Positions 40,959 through 56,329 of a stretch of 64,000 bases of DNA are shown here, piece after piece. The notes under the pieces are model-generated. The model did no database searches and was not told the origin of the DNA. It saw only the letters and a program-made list of their open reading frames with translations. Position 1 is the stretch's first letter, and each line of letters begins with the position of its first letter. The DNA is from Microbacterium algeriense (GTDB taxonomy: Bacteria > Actinomycetota > Actinomycetes > Actinomycetales > Microbacteriaceae): assembly GCF_008868005.1 (NCBI RefSeq), contig NZ_WAAO01000002.1, forward strand, positions 744,001 to 808,000. Direction: 5' to 3'. A program made the translations under genes and the position numbers.

Positions 40959-42407
40959 TCAGACGCCCGCCTTGTAGATCGGCGCCGCGCCACGGATGGC
41001 GTCGCCGACCTTGTGCACGCGGAGGTCGTTCGTCGAGCCGACGATGCCGGGAGGGGATCCGGAGATCACGACGACCTTGTCCCCTTCCTCGGCGAGACCG
41101 TTCTGCAGCAGGTAGTCGTCCACCTGGTGGTACATGAGGTCGGTGTGCTGCACCATCTCGACCAGCGTGGAGCGGATGCCCCAGGTGAGCGCCATGCGGC
41201 GGCGGATGTCCGGCTCGGGCGTGAAGGCGATCATCGGGATGCGCGACCGCAGGCGCGAGAGACGACGAGCCGAGTCCCCCGACTGGGTGAACACGCACAG
41301 GAACTTGGCGTCGACGAACTCGGCGACCTCGAGCGCCGCCAGGGTGATCGCGCCACCCTGGGTGCGCGGCTTCGTGGTGAGCGGCAGGATGCGCTCGAGC
41401 CCGTGCTCCTCGGTCGACTCGATGATGCGGGCCATGGTCTCGACGACCACGACAGGATAGTCCCCGACGCTGGTCTCGCCGGACAGCATCACGGCGTCCG
41501 CGCCGTCGAGGACGGCGTTGGCGACGTCCGAGGTCTCCGCACGCGTCGGGACCGGGCTGTTGATCATGGACTCGAGCATCTGGGTCGCGACGATGACCGG
41601 CTTCGCGTTGCGACGGGCCAGCTCCACGGCGCGCTTCTGCACGATCGGCACGGCCTCGAGCGGCAGCTCCACACCGAGGTCGCCACGGGCGACCATGATC
41701 GCGTCGAAGGCGTCGACGATCTCCTCGAGCGCGTCGACGGCCTGCGGCTTCTCGACCTTGGCGATCACGGGGACCTTGACGCCCTCTTCGGCCATGATCT
41801 CGTGCACACGGGTCACGTCGGCGGCGTTGCGCACGAAGGACAGGGCGATCAGGTCGGCGCCGATGCGCAGACCCCAGCGCAGGTCCTCCTCGTCCTTCTC
41901 GCTCAGAGCGGGCACGTTGACCGCGACGCCGGGCAGGTTGATGCCCTTGTTGTTGGACACGGCGCCGGCGACGACGACCCGGGTGGTGACCGTGACGCCG
42001 TCGGTCTCGACGACCTCCACGCGGACCTTGCCGTCGTCGATCAGGAGGAAGTCTCCCGGCTTGACGTCGTTCGGCAGTCCCTTGAACGTGGTTCCGGAGA
42101 TCTCCTTGTTCCCGATGATGTCCTCGGTGGTGATCTTGAAGATGTCGCCCTTGGCGAGCTCGTACGGGCCGCCCTCGAACTTGCCGAGGCGGATCTTCGG
42201 TCCCTGCAGGTCGACGAGGATCGCGACGGCACGGCCGGCGTCGTCGGCCGCACGACGCACGTTGGCGTAGTTGTTCTCGTGCACGGAGTAGTCACCGTGG
42301 CTGAGGTTCAGGCGGGCGACGTCCACCCCCGCATCGATCAGTGCGCGCACCGTCTCATAGGTGGAGGTGGCGGGGCCCAGGGTGGCGACGATTTTCGCGC
42401 GTCTCAA
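40959..42407 (-). CDS. pyk: Pyruvate kinase
   Basis: 482-aa glycolytic enzyme converting phosphoenolpyruvate and ADP to pyruvate and ATP. RRAKIVATLGPATS opens the barrel, VPVIAKVEKPQAVDALEEIVDAFDAIMVARGDLGVELP is the active-site signature (Lys/Glu/Asp metal ligands), and VATQMLESMINSPVPTRAE follows. Start is TTG 42407, with GGAG 7 bases upstream. The gene follows gltD by 57 bases and ends with a hairpin terminator. Confidence 0.97.
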   Translation of the reverse strand: MRRAKIVATLGPATSTYETVRALIDAGVDVARLNLSHGDYSVHENNYANVRRAADDAGRAVAILVDLQGPKIRLGKFEGGPYELAKGDIFKITTEDIIGNKEISGTTFKGLPNDVKPGDFLLIDDGKVRVEVVETDGVTVTTRVVVAGAVSNNKGINLPGVAVNVPALSEKDEEDLRWGLRIGADLIALSFVRNAADVTRVHEIMAEEGVKVPVIAKVEKPQAVDALEEIVDAFDAIMVARGDLGVELPLEAVPIVQKRAVELARRNAKPVIVATQMLESMINSPVPTRAETSDVANAVLDGADAVMLSGETSVGDYPVVVVETMARIIESTEEHGLERILPLTTKPRTQGGAITLAALEVAEFVDAKFLCVFTQSGDSARRLSRLRSRIPMIAFTPEPDIRRRMALTWGIRSTLVEMVQHTDLMYHQVDDYLLQNGLAEEGDKVVVISGSPPGIVGSTNDLRVHKVGDAIRGAAPIYKAGV

Positions 42408-42464
42408 AGATTGCTCCAGGGTAGAAGTGGGGGATGTAGATCAGGCGACGGTGCCGGCCTCAGC

Positions 42465-48501
<6,037 letters not shown>

Positions 48502-48590
48502 CAGTTACCGTCCTCAGATCTTCGAGTGAAACCCGGGGACGTCGTCGGCCCGCTCGTTCAGTGCAATGGTTCTCCCGCCGCGAGGCGGCG

Positions 48591-49619
48591 TTATCGGGAG
48601 CCGTCCTCGCTCGTGGGAGCAGTGCTTGTGGCGGTGGCTCCTGCGGTGACTTCATCGGTCGGAGGCTCGCTCACGTCCACGAAATCAGAGGGATTGTCCT
48701 GCGATTGTACATCAGCGTCGGACAGGGTCTTCTCACGCCCGGGCTGGTACGGCGAGGGCTCGAGCCCGGGGTGGCGCCGCGTCTGGACGATCAGGATCAC
48801 GATGCCGACCACGACGCCGAGGATCGCTGCCCACACGTTGCTGCGCAGGCCGAGGATGATCTCGCTCGGGTCGATGCGGATCGACTCCCAGACGATGCGT
48901 CCGGCGCTGTACCAGATGAGGTAGACCGCGAACAGACGCCCCCACTGGAAGAAGAGCTTGCGTCCCAGCCACAGCAGCACGAGCACCCCGAGACCGTTCC
49001 AGAGGACCTCGTAGAGGAAGGTCGGGTGGAACAGGGTGCCCTCGGGAAGACCGGGAGGGAAGGCGGAGTTGTCCGAGGGGATCTCCAGCCCCCAGGGCAG
49101 GTCGGTCGGCAGGCCGAAGAGCTCTTTGTTGAACCAGTTGCCGAAACGGCCCATGGCCTGGGCGAGCAGGAGTCCGGGCGCGAGTGCGTCCGCGAAGGTC
49201 CAGAAGCGGATGCCCGTCCAGCGGCAGCCCAGGTACGCGCCGATCGCGCCGCCGATCAGGGCGCCGAAGATCGCGATGCCGCCCTCCCAGATGGCCCACA
49301 CCGAGCCAGGCTCGAACGGGTTCCAGGTGTTCCTGCCCTCGCCGAAGTAGAAGTTCGGGTGGGTGAGCACGTGGAAGATGCGCGCGCCGATGATCGCCAG
49401 CGGCACGGCCAGGATCGAGATGTCGATCACGACCCACGGCTCCGCCCCGCGCTTGGTGAGGCGTCGGTTGGTCAGCAGCGTCGCCGCGATGATGCCGGCG
49501 ATGATGCACAGCGCGTAGATGTGGATGCGGATGCCGGGCCACACGTCGAAGTAGGAGACGGGCGGGCTCGGGATGCTGGCGAGCACGCCGGTGACGGTGC
49601 TGTGGAGCGCGAGTGACAT
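48591..49619 (-). CDS. lgt: Prolipoprotein diacylglyceryl transferase
   Basis: 342-aa membrane enzyme that moves diacylglycerol from phosphatidylglycerol to the lipobox cysteine. The family signature GRFGNWFNKELFG (catalytic Arg/Asn region) is near residue 145, and seven helices are seen. An acidic, Ser/Thr/Pro-rich C-terminal tail of about 65 residues is typical of actinobacteria. ATG 49619 is set by TAGAAT 7 bases upstream. That hexamer overlaps the trpA stop codon, so lgt has its own leaderless promoter at the end of the trp genes. Confidence 0.95.
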   Translation of the reverse strand: MSLALHSTVTGVLASIPSPPVSYFDVWPGIRIHIYALCIIAGIIAATLLTNRRLTKRGAEPWVVIDISILAVPLAIIGARIFHVLTHPNFYFGEGRNTWNPFEPGSVWAIWEGGIAIFGALIGGAIGAYLGCRWTGIRFWTFADALAPGLLLAQAMGRFGNWFNKELFGLPTDLPWGLEIPSDNSAFPPGLPEGTLFHPTFLYEVLWNGLGVLVLLWLGRKLFFQWGRLFAVYLIWYSAGRIVWESIRIDPSEIILGLRSNVWAAILGVVVGIVILIVQTRRHPGLEPSPYQPGREKTLSDADVQSQDNPSDFVDVSEPPTDEVTAGATATSTAPTSEDGSR

Positions 49620-49626
49620 GAGTGCG

Positions 49627-49632
49627 ATTCTA
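49627..49632 (-). promoter_or_regulatory. Probable -10 element, leaderless lgt mRNA
   Basis: TAGAAT ends 7 bases before ATG 49619 and its first three bases are the trpA stop codon. Confidence 0.55.
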
Positions 49633-50433
49633 GTTCTCGGTATCGGGGCGTGCCGACGCGGTGCCGGCGGCCAGGGTTCGGGTGACGTCGGCGAGGGCTT
49701 CCACCCCGCCGTCGCGGAGAGCGCGGACCAGGGCGGTTCCGACGATCGCGCCGTCGGCGTACTCGGAGACGCCGGCGATCTGCTCGGCGGTGGAGATCCC
49801 GATACCCACACAGGCCCGTCGGGCACCGTGCGCGCGCAGGCGACCGACGAGGGTGCGGGCGGCGCGGTCGAGTTCGGCCCGCTCCCCGGTGATGCCCATG
49901 GTCGAGACCGTGTAGACGAACCCGGTGGACGACTTCACCACCAGATCGAGGCGTTCATCCGACGAGGTGGGGGCGGCGAGGAACACGCGGTCCAGGCCGG
50001 TCCGCTCGCTGGCGGCGATCCACTCCGCCGCCGCGTCAGGCGTGATGTCCGGCGTGATGAGTCCGGCTCCCCCGGCGGCGAGCAGATCGTCGGCGTAGCG
50101 GTCGACGCCGTATTGCATCACGGGGTTCCAGTACGTCATGACGAGGACCGGGACGTCGGTCGCCGCCGTGATCGCGCGGATCGCGGTGAACAGATCGGCC
50201 ATCCGGAATCCCGCGGCGAGAGCCTTGGTCGTCGCCTCCTGGATGATCGCGCCGTCCATCACCGGGTCGCTGTACGGCGGGCCCAGCTCGATGATGTCGA
50301 CGCCGTTCTCCGCGAGGGCGATCGCCGCCTGGATGCTCGTCTCCAGGTCGGGGAAGCCGACGGGGAGGTAGCCGACGAAGGCGCTGCGACCGGCGTCCTG
50401 CGCCTTCTGGATCGCCTGTTCGATGCGGCTCAC
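49630..50433 (-). CDS. trpA: Tryptophan synthase alpha chain
   Basis: 267 aa. Cleaves indole-3-glycerol phosphate to indole and glyceraldehyde-3-phosphate and channels indole to TrpB. The signature [17 protein letters not shown] (catalytic Glu) is near residue 50 and [11 protein letters not shown] follows the TIM-barrel strand; GxGIST ([11 protein letters not shown]) binds phosphate. GTG 50433 overlaps the trpB stop as GTGA. Confidence 0.96.
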   Translation of the reverse strand: MSRIEQAIQKAQDAGRSAFVGYLPVGFPDLETSIQAAIALAENGVDIIELGPPYSDPVMDGAIIQEATTKALAAGFRMADLFTAIRAITAATDVPVLVMTYWNPVMQYGVDRYADDLLAAGGAGLITPDITPDAAAEWIAASERTGLDRVFLAAPTSSDERLDLVVKSSTGFVYTVSTMGITGERAELDRAARTLVGRLRAHGARRACVGIGISTAEQIAGVSEYADGAIVGTALVRALRDGGVEALADVTRTLAAGTASARPDTEN

Positions 50434-51725
50434 AGCTGCGGCTCCCCCTTCGATGCCGACGCCTCGGCGTCGCTCTCCTCGGACACGTCATGCGCGAGAG
50501 CGGCCTCGTCGTAGAGCTCGAAGTACCGAGCGGCGGTGTCCATGTCTTTGTCTCCGCGACCCGAGAGGCAGACGGCGATCAGTCCGTCCGGCCCGAGCTC
50601 CCGGCCGATCCGGAGCGCTCCGGCGAGGGCGTGGGCGGACTCGATCGCGGGGATGATCCCCTCGGTCCGGCTGAGCAGGCGCAGCGCCTGCATCGCCTCG
50701 TCGTCGGTCGCCGGGATGTACTGGGCGCGTCCGATGTCGGCCAGCCACGAGTGCTCGGGGCCGACGCCGGGATAGTCGAGACCGGCGGAGATCGAGTGCG
50801 ACTCGATGGTCTGACCGTCCGCGTCCTGCAGCACGTAGGTCTTCGCGCCGTGCAGGACACCGGGGCGTCCGCGCTCGATCGACGCCGCGTGCTTCTCGGT
50901 GTCGACGCCGTCACCGGCAGCCTCGACGCCGTAGAGCGCGACGCCCTCGTCGTCGAGGAAGGCATCGAACATGCCGATGGCGTTGGAGCCGCCGCCCACA
51001 CAGGCGACGACCGCGTCGGGAAGGCGTCCGACCTCATCGAGCAGCTGTGCCCTGGCCTCTTCGCCGATGATCTTCTGGAAGTCGCGGACCATCGCCGGGA
51101 AGGGGTGCGGGCCGGCCGCGGTGCCGAAGATGTAGTTCGTCGTCTCGACGGATGCCACCCAGTCGCGGTACGCGTCGTTGATCGCGTCCTTGAGCGTGCG
51201 GGACCCGGAGGTGACCGCCACGACCTCGGCGCCGAGCAGGCGCATCCGGGCGACGTTGAGCGCCTGGCGCTCCGTGTCGACCTCGCCCATGTAGATCGTG
51301 CAGTCCAGTCCGAACAGCGCCGCAGCCGTCGCCGTCGCGACGCCGTGCTGACCGGCGCCGGTCTCGGCGATCACCCGCGTCTTGCCGAGGCGCTTGGTGA
51401 GCAGCGCCTGGCCCAGGACGTTGTTGATCTTGTGGGATCCGGTGTGGTTCAGGTCCTCGCGCTTGAGGAAGATCCGGGCGCCGCCCGCGTGCTCCGCGAA
51501 ACGCGGGACCTCGGTGATCGCCGAGGGGCGCCCCGCGTACGACGACAGCAGATGAGCGAGCTCGCCGCGGAACGCCGGATCGACGATGGCGTCCTCGTAG
51601 GCGGCTGTCAGCTCGTCGATCGCCGCGATCAGGGATTCGGGCATGTACCGCCCGCCGAATTCGCCGAAGAAGGGTCCGTGCTGATCGCGCAGACTCACCT
51701 CGCCGTGGTCGGTGGCTCGCATCAT
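50430..51725 (-). CDS. trpB: Tryptophan synthase beta chain
   Basis: 431-aa PLP enzyme condensing indole with serine. The PLP lysine is in [18 protein letters not shown] (near residue 98) and the phosphate-binding glycine loop is [12 protein letters not shown]. The form is the common TrpB1 type. An extra acidic tail of about 25 residues ([17 protein letters not shown]) follows the usual C-terminus. Starts with an ATGA overlap on trpC. Confidence 0.96.
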   Translation of the reverse strand: MMRATDHGEVSLRDQHGPFFGEFGGRYMPESLIAAIDELTAAYEDAIVDPAFRGELAHLLSSYAGRPSAITEVPRFAEHAGGARIFLKREDLNHTGSHKINNVLGQALLTKRLGKTRVIAETGAGQHGVATATAAALFGLDCTIYMGEVDTERQALNVARMRLLGAEVVAVTSGSRTLKDAINDAYRDWVASVETTNYIFGTAAGPHPFPAMVRDFQKIIGEEARAQLLDEVGRLPDAVVACVGGGSNAIGMFDAFLDDEGVALYGVEAAGDGVDTEKHAASIERGRPGVLHGAKTYVLQDADGQTIESHSISAGLDYPGVGPEHSWLADIGRAQYIPATDDEAMQALRLLSRTEGIIPAIESAHALAGALRIGRELGPDGLIAVCLSGRGDKDMDTAARYFELYDEAALAHDVSEESDAEASASKGEPQL

Positions 51726-52495
51726 GCCTCCAGGAAGCTCTTGAGGGTGGCGACGGGATCGCCCGTGACCAGGGCCTCGCCGATCAGGACGACGTCGGCT
51801 CCGGCCGAGCGGTAGTGCGTGACGTCGGCGGGTGTGAGCACCGCGGACTCGGCGATCTTGATCGCGGTGTCCGGGATGCGCTCGACCAGTCGCCCGAACA
51901 GATCGCGGTCGAGCTCGAGCGTCTTCAGGTCGCGCGCGTTCACGCCGATCAGGGGGGCGCCGAGGTCGATCGCCGCCTCGAGCTCATCGGCGGAGTGCGT
52001 CTCGACGAGCGGGGTCATGCCCAGCTCGGTGATGAAGCCGAACAGGTCCCGCAGGACGGCCGGTTCGATGCCCGCCACGATGAGCAGCACCAGGTCGGCT
52101 CCGGCCGCGCGGGCCTCCAGCACCTGGTAGCGGGTCGCGATGAAGTCCTTGCGCAGGACGGGCAGCGAGACGCGGGCGGTGACGGCTTCCAGGTCGGCGA
52201 GGCTGCCGCCGAAGCGGCGCTCCTCGGTCAGGACGCTGATCGCGGAGGCACCGCCGATCTCGTACAGAGACGCCTGCAGCGCGGGATCGGGGATCTCCGC
52301 GAGAGCACCGCGGGAGGGAGAGGCGCGCTTCACCTCGGCGATGATCTTCACGCGATCGGCCGGTGCGAGGGCGGCGAGGGCGTCCTTCGCGGCAGGACGC
52401 GCGAGCGCCTGCCTCTCGACATCGGCCAGCGGGCGCGACAGAGCACGACGCTCGGCGTCTGCGACTGCGCCGGCCGTCAGGTCGGCGAGGACCAT
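51722..52495 (-). CDS. trpC: Indole-3-glycerol phosphate synthase
   Basis: 257-aa TIM-barrel enzyme. The catalytic segment [17 protein letters not shown], then [27 protein letters not shown], and [14 protein letters not shown] are the family signatures. ATG 52495 shares its A with the TAA stop of the HGxxPAAW gene (TAATG). A long alternative frame begins far upstream but crosses that gene. No trpD, trpF, trpE or trpG gene accompanies it here. Confidence 0.95.
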   Translation of the reverse strand: MVLADLTAGAVADAERRALSRPLADVERQALARPAAKDALAALAPADRVKIIAEVKRASPSRGALAEIPDPALQASLYEIGGASAISVLTEERRFGGSLADLEAVTARVSLPVLRKDFIATRYQVLEARAAGADLVLLIVAGIEPAVLRDLFGFITELGMTPLVETHSADELEAAIDLGAPLIGVNARDLKTLELDRDLFGRLVERIPDTAIKIAESAVLTPADVTHYRSAGADVVLIGEALVTGDPVATLKSFLEA

Positions 52496-52725
52496 TAGTG
52501 CGCCTTCGGAGCGTACTTCGGACCCTTCACGCCGTAACCGGCCTTGGAAAGCACCCAGCCCACGATCGCGCCGATCGGGATGAGGGCGACGGACACCCAG
52601 ACGAGAGCCGGCTGCTCGAAGCAGAACGCCACGGTCGCCGCCGCGAAGCCGACGAGCATGATGATGACGGCGGTCCAGGCTGCAGGCGAGTGTCCGTGGC
52701 CGGGGTCGGCGATGGGGTTGGTCAT
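52495..52725 (-). CDS. HGxxPAAW family small membrane protein
   Basis: 76 aa with the family motif GHGHSPAAW at residues 9-17 and two membrane helices (AVIIMLVGFAAATVAFCF, LVWVSVALIPIGAIVGWVLS). The family is confined to actinobacteria and always travels with trp genes; its function is unknown. GGAGGAGAAC lies just before the ATG. The stop overlaps the trpC start by one base. Confidence 0.9.
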   Translation of the reverse strand: MTNPIADPGHGHSPAAWTAVIIMLVGFAAATVAFCFEQPALVWVSVALIPIGAIVGWVLSKAGYGVKGPKYAPKAH

Positions 52726-52772
52726 GTTCTCCTCCGGGGGACGGCGTGCAGTTCGGGTTCAGTCTATCGGGG

Positions 52773-53360
52773 TCAGCGCGTGGGATCGGTTCCGCGCGAC
52801 AGCTCGTCCCAGGAATCGACCGCATCGACGGGGCCGTCGTGCGGCGTCTCGGCATGATCGGTGCGGTACCGTCGCCCGCCGGCCTTCCACCCGCGCCAGG
52901 TCACCAGCACCAGGATGGCGGCGGCGAGCAGGATCACCCAGCCCCCGAGCGCGATGTACGGCCACGCGGAGGGGACGATGGAGGCGACGACCTCGTGCGT
53001 GGCGTCGCTCCCGGCCAGACCGGTGACCTCCGTCACGGTCGCGGCGACCGCATCGAACGGTTCGGCGATCAGCAGCTGCAGCGTCGACCAGCCCAGGAAC
53101 AGGGCGGTCGCCGCCGCGAGCACGCCGAAGACGAGGCGCACCGCCTTGCCGGCGATGGACATCGCGGCGCCGAGCGCCAGCACCGCGAGACTCAGCGGGG
53201 CGAGGAGCACCAGGGCGGAGGCTCCGGGCACCAGGATCGCCTCGCCCGCGTCGACCCGTTCGACCGTGAGCCACGTCTGCGTCGACGAGATGATGCCGAT
53301 GGCACCCGCCAGGAGAAACCCGGAGACCGAGAGCGCGCGGCCGCGCCGAGCGATGGTCAT
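52773..53360 (-). CDS. Trp biosynthesis-associated membrane protein (TIGR02234-like)
   Basis: 195 aa with four membrane helices. The family marker is the extracytoplasmic TQTWLTV motif after helix 1 (SSTQTWLTVERVDAGE); a polar tail of about 45 residues ends the protein. It is found only next to actinobacterial trp genes and its role is unknown. ATG 53360 overlaps the hisI stop as ATGA; trpE, which usually lies between these two genes, is absent. Confidence 0.9.
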   Translation of the reverse strand: MTIARRGRALSVSGFLLAGAIGIISSTQTWLTVERVDAGEAILVPGASALVLLAPLSLAVLALGAAMSIAGKAVRLVFGVLAAATALFLGWSTLQLLIAEPFDAVAATVTEVTGLAGSDATHEVVASIVPSAWPYIALGGWVILLAAAILVLVTWRGWKAGGRRYRTDHAETPHDGPVDAVDSWDELSRGTDPTR

Positions 53361-53746
53361 GGCTGATCCGTCCCCTCGACCGCACCCAGGTCGGTCGTGT
53401 CGAAGCAGGTGCGCGTGCCCGTGTGGCAGGCAGGACCGGTCTGGGCGACCAGCAGCAGGATCGCATCGCCGTCGCAGTCGAGACGCGCCTCGTGCACCAC
53501 CTGGATGTGCCCGGATGTGTCGCCCTTGCGCCAGTACTCCCGGCGCGAACGCGACCAGTACGTGGCTCGCCCGGACGTGAGGGTGCGCCGGAGCGCCTCC
53601 TGATCCACCCAGGCGAGCATCAGCACCTCGCGCGTGTCCCACTGCTGCACGATCACCGGGGCGAGGCCGTCGGCGTTGAACGCGACCTGTGCGATGCGCT
53701 CCTCCACGGAGCCGGCCGGATCCTCGGACATGTCCTTCGCGTTCAT
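53357..53746 (-). CDS. hisI: Phosphoribosyl-AMP cyclohydrolase
   Basis: 129 aa, third step of histidine synthesis. Signature residues: [29 protein letters not shown] segment (here [19 protein letters not shown]) and [26 protein letters not shown], with the zinc-binding Cys residues. It is a stand-alone HisI, with HisE encoded separately. Its start overlaps the hisF stop (ATGA), and its own stop overlaps the trp membrane gene. Confidence 0.95.
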   Translation of the reverse strand: MNAKDMSEDPAGSVEERIAQVAFNADGLAPVIVQQWDTREVLMLAWVDQEALRRTLTSGRATYWSRSRREYWRKGDTSGHIQVVHEARLDCDGDAILLLVAQTGPACHTGTRTCFDTTDLGAVEGTDQP

Positions 53747-54504
53747 CGGACCACCACACCTTCCGCGCGGAGCGCGTCCTTGACGTCGCCGACCGTGAGC
53801 GCCCCCGTGTGGAACACACTCGCGGCGAGCACCGCATCCGCGCCCGCCTTGATCGCGGGCGCGAAGTCCGCGGCGCGACCGGCTCCGCCTGAGGCGATGA
53901 CGGGCACGGAGGCCGCCTCGCGCATGAGACGCACGAGTTCGAGGTCGAACCCGTCGCGCGTGCCGTCCGCGTCGATCGAGTTCACGAGGAGCTCTCCCGC
54001 GCCGCGCTCGGCCGCCTCGCGGGCCCAGTCCAGCGCATCCAGCATGGTCTGGGTCCGACCGCCGTGCGTCGTGACGACGAATCCGGAGTGCGTGGTCGGC
54101 GCGCGCTTCACGTCGAGCGACAGCACGAGCACCTGCGCACCGAAGCGATCCGCGATCTCGCCGATCAGCTCGGGGCGCGCGATCGCCGCGGAGTTCACCC
54201 CGACCTTGTCCGCCCCGACGGAGAGCAGGCGGGCGACGTCGTCGACGCTGCGCACTCCCCCGCCGACGGTCAGCGGCACGAAGACCTGCTCGGCGGTGCG
54301 CTGCACGACGTCGTACGTCGTGGCTCTGGCATCGACCGTCGCGGTCACGTCGAGGAAGGTGATCTCGTCCGCGCCCTGCGCGGCATAGTGCCTGGCCAGT
54401 TCGACGGGGTCGCCCATGTCGCGCAGGTTCTCGAAGTTGACGCCCTTGACGACGCGGCCCTCAGCCACGTCCAGACACGGGATGACGCGGCTGGCGAGCG
54501 TCAT
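53743..54504 (-). CDS. hisF: Imidazole glycerol phosphate synthase subunit HisF
   Basis: 253-aa cyclase barrel. [19 protein letters not shown] opens the barrel with catalytic Asp-11; [39 protein letters not shown] and [15 protein letters not shown] are the phosphate and catalytic loops. ATG 54504 overlaps the hisG stop by one base (TGATG). The partner hisH is not in the window. Confidence 0.96.
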   Translation of the reverse strand: MTLASRVIPCLDVAEGRVVKGVNFENLRDMGDPVELARHYAAQGADEITFLDVTATVDARATTYDVVQRTAEQVFVPLTVGGGVRSVDDVARLLSVGADKVGVNSAAIARPELIGEIADRFGAQVLVLSLDVKRAPTTHSGFVVTTHGGRTQTMLDALDWAREAAERGAGELLVNSIDADGTRDGFDLELVRLMREAASVPVIASGGAGRAADFAPAIKAGADAVLAASVFHTGALTVGDVKDALRAEGVVVR

Positions 54505-55346
54505 CACAGCCTCGCGTTGTGGATCGCGGTGACGAGGATCGCCCGCGCGCCGAGCGCGTAGAGGGCGTCCATCACCGGATTGACCCGCGCGCGGGCCACC
54601 ATGACGCGGACGGCGACCCATTCCGGATCGCGCAGCGGAGACACGGTCGGCGACTCCACGCCCCCCGCGATCTTCACGGCGTCGTCGAGGAGAGCGACAG
54701 GGAGGTCGTAGTCGATCATCACGTACCGGCGGGCGACCATGACGCCGCGCAGACGACGCAGCAGCGTCTCGGCTCCGTCGGCGTCCGCGGGGCCGGCGAT
54801 CAGGACGGCCTCGGACTCGAGGATCACGGGGCCGAACACCTCGAGGCCCGCCTGCCGGAGCGTCGTCCCCGTCTCCACGACGTCGGCGACCGCATCGGCG
54901 ACGCCCAGCTGCACGGCGGACTCCACGGCGCCGTCGAGGGGCACCAGATCGACGGCGATGCCGCGCTGATCCAGAAAGGCGTCCACGAGGCCGGGATACG
55001 AGGTCGCGATGCGCAGGCCGTCGAGCTCCTGCACGTCGGTGTAGCGTCCGGTGGGCGCCGCGAACCGGAACGTGGAGCCGGCGAAGCCGAGCGCCTCGAT
55101 CTCCCTGGCACCAGGCATCCGCGCGTCCAGCAGCAGGTCACGACCCGTGATGCCGACGTCGATCGCGCCGGAGCCGACGTAGGTGGCGATGTCCTTGGGA
55201 CGGAGGAAGAAGAACTCGACGTCGTTCTCGGCGTCGATCACATGGAGGGTCTTCGGGTCGCGTCTACCGGCGTAGCCGGCCTCGGCGAGCATGTCGGCGG
55301 CGGTCTCGGAGAGCGAGCCCTTGTTGGGAACGGCGATGCGCAGCAT
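54504..55346 (-). CDS. hisG: ATP phosphoribosyltransferase
   Basis: 280-aa long-form HisG, first and feedback-inhibited step of histidine synthesis. The N-terminus [19 protein letters not shown] and [23 protein letters not shown] form the PRPP-binding part, and the C-terminal 75 residues ([26 protein letters not shown]) are the histidine-binding regulatory domain. It lies 38 bases downstream of hisE and is the second gene of the his block. Confidence 0.96.
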   Translation of the reverse strand: MLRIAVPNKGSLSETAADMLAEAGYAGRRDPKTLHVIDAENDVEFFFLRPKDIATYVGSGAIDVGITGRDLLLDARMPGAREIEALGFAGSTFRFAAPTGRYTDVQELDGLRIATSYPGLVDAFLDQRGIAVDLVPLDGAVESAVQLGVADAVADVVETGTTLRQAGLEVFGPVILESEAVLIAGPADADGAETLLRRLRGVMVARRYVMIDYDLPVALLDDAVKIAGGVESPTVSPLRDPEWVAVRVMVARARVNPVMDALYALGARAILVTAIHNARL

Positions 55347-55384
55347 GGATGGCTTTCAGTTCGAGGAGATCGGAACGGAGCGCA

Positions 55385-55648
55385 TCACAGATGTCGGTAG
55401 ACGTCCTGCAGGCTGAGCCCCTTCGCGAGCATCATCACCTGCACGTGGTACAGCAGCTGCGAGATCTCCTCCGCGGCCGCCTCGTCGGACTCGTACTCCG
55501 AGGCCATCCACACCTCGGCGGCCTCTTCCACGATCTTCTTGCCGATCGTGTGCACGCCGCCGTCGAGCTCGGCCACGGTCCCCGATCCCTCAGGACGGGT
55601 CTCGGCCTTGACGCTGAGCTCGGCGAACAGCTCGTCGAAAGTCTTCAC
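55385..55648 (-). CDS. hisE: Phosphoribosyl-ATP diphosphatase
   Basis: 87-aa all-alpha MazG-like pyrophosphatase, second step of histidine synthesis. The helices contain [39 protein letters not shown] with the metal-binding EExxE/D motifs. GTG 55648 overlaps the rpe stop as GTGA, so the his block is translationally coupled to rpe. Confidence 0.95.
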   Translation of the reverse strand: MKTFDELFAELSVKAETRPEGSGTVAELDGGVHTIGKKIVEEAAEVWMASEYESDEAAAEEISQLLYHVQVMMLAKGLSLQDVYRHL

Positions 55649-56325
55649 GATTCCAGGCTAGCGGCTCTGGCGAGGTCTCTGAGCCGGGAGACGGCCGCCT
55701 CGACGTCGTCGGCGCCGTAGATCGCCGAACCCGCCACGAACGTGTCGGCCCCCGCCTCGGCGGCCATCCCGATCGTCCGGTCCGAGATCCCGCCGTCGAC
55801 CTGCAACCAGACCTGCGACCCCCGCCGCTTGGCCTCCTCGGCGAGAGCGCGCAGCTTGGGCATCGTCTCCGGCATGAACCCCTGCCCGCCGAAACCGGGC
55901 TCGACCGTCATCACGAGGATCTGGTCGAACTCGTCGAGGACCTGATAGAGCCCCTCGACAGGTGTCGCCGGCTTGACGGCGACACCGGCCCTGGAGCCGA
56001 TGTCCCGGAGCCGTCGCGCGAGGGACACGGGATCGGCGGCTGCCTCGAGATGGAACGTCACGCTCGCGGCTCCGAGCTCCGCGTAGTCCGGCGCCCAGCG
56101 CTCGGGATCGGTGATCATCAGGTGGACGTCCAGCGGGATGGGGCTGGTCGCCTGGATCCGCTCGACCATCTGCGTGCCGAAGGTGAGGTTGGGCACGAAG
56201 TGGTTGTCCATGACGTCGACGTGCGCGAAGTCCGCCGTCGCGATGCGGGCGAGGTCGGCCTGCATGTTCACGAAGTCGGCGGCGAGGATGCTGGGGTTGA
56301 TGCGCGGGGCGGGGGGCAGTTCCAC
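55645..56325 (-). CDS. rpe: Ribulose-phosphate 3-epimerase
   Basis: 226-aa pentose phosphate pathway enzyme. [46 protein letters not shown] and the active-site Asp in [21 protein letters not shown] are conserved, as is [13 protein letters not shown]. It supplies ribulose-5-phosphate/xylulose-5-phosphate exchange near the PRPP-consuming his genes. The upstream rsmB stop is 4 bases before its start. Confidence 0.96.
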   Translation of the reverse strand: MELPPAPRINPSILAADFVNMQADLARIATADFAHVDVMDNHFVPNLTFGTQMVERIQATSPIPLDVHLMITDPERWAPDYAELGAASVTFHLEAAADPVSLARRLRDIGSRAGVAVKPATPVEGLYQVLDEFDQILVMTVEPGFGGQGFMPETMPKLRALAEEAKRRGSQVWLQVDGGISDRTIGMAAEAGADTFVAGSAIYGADDVEAAVSRLRDLARAASLES

Positions 56326-56329
56326 GGTC

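Noticed and set aside
55347..55384. A histidine leader peptide or attenuator before hisG.
   Set aside because: The gap is only 38 bases and has no His-codon run; hisE upstream is probably co-transcribed.
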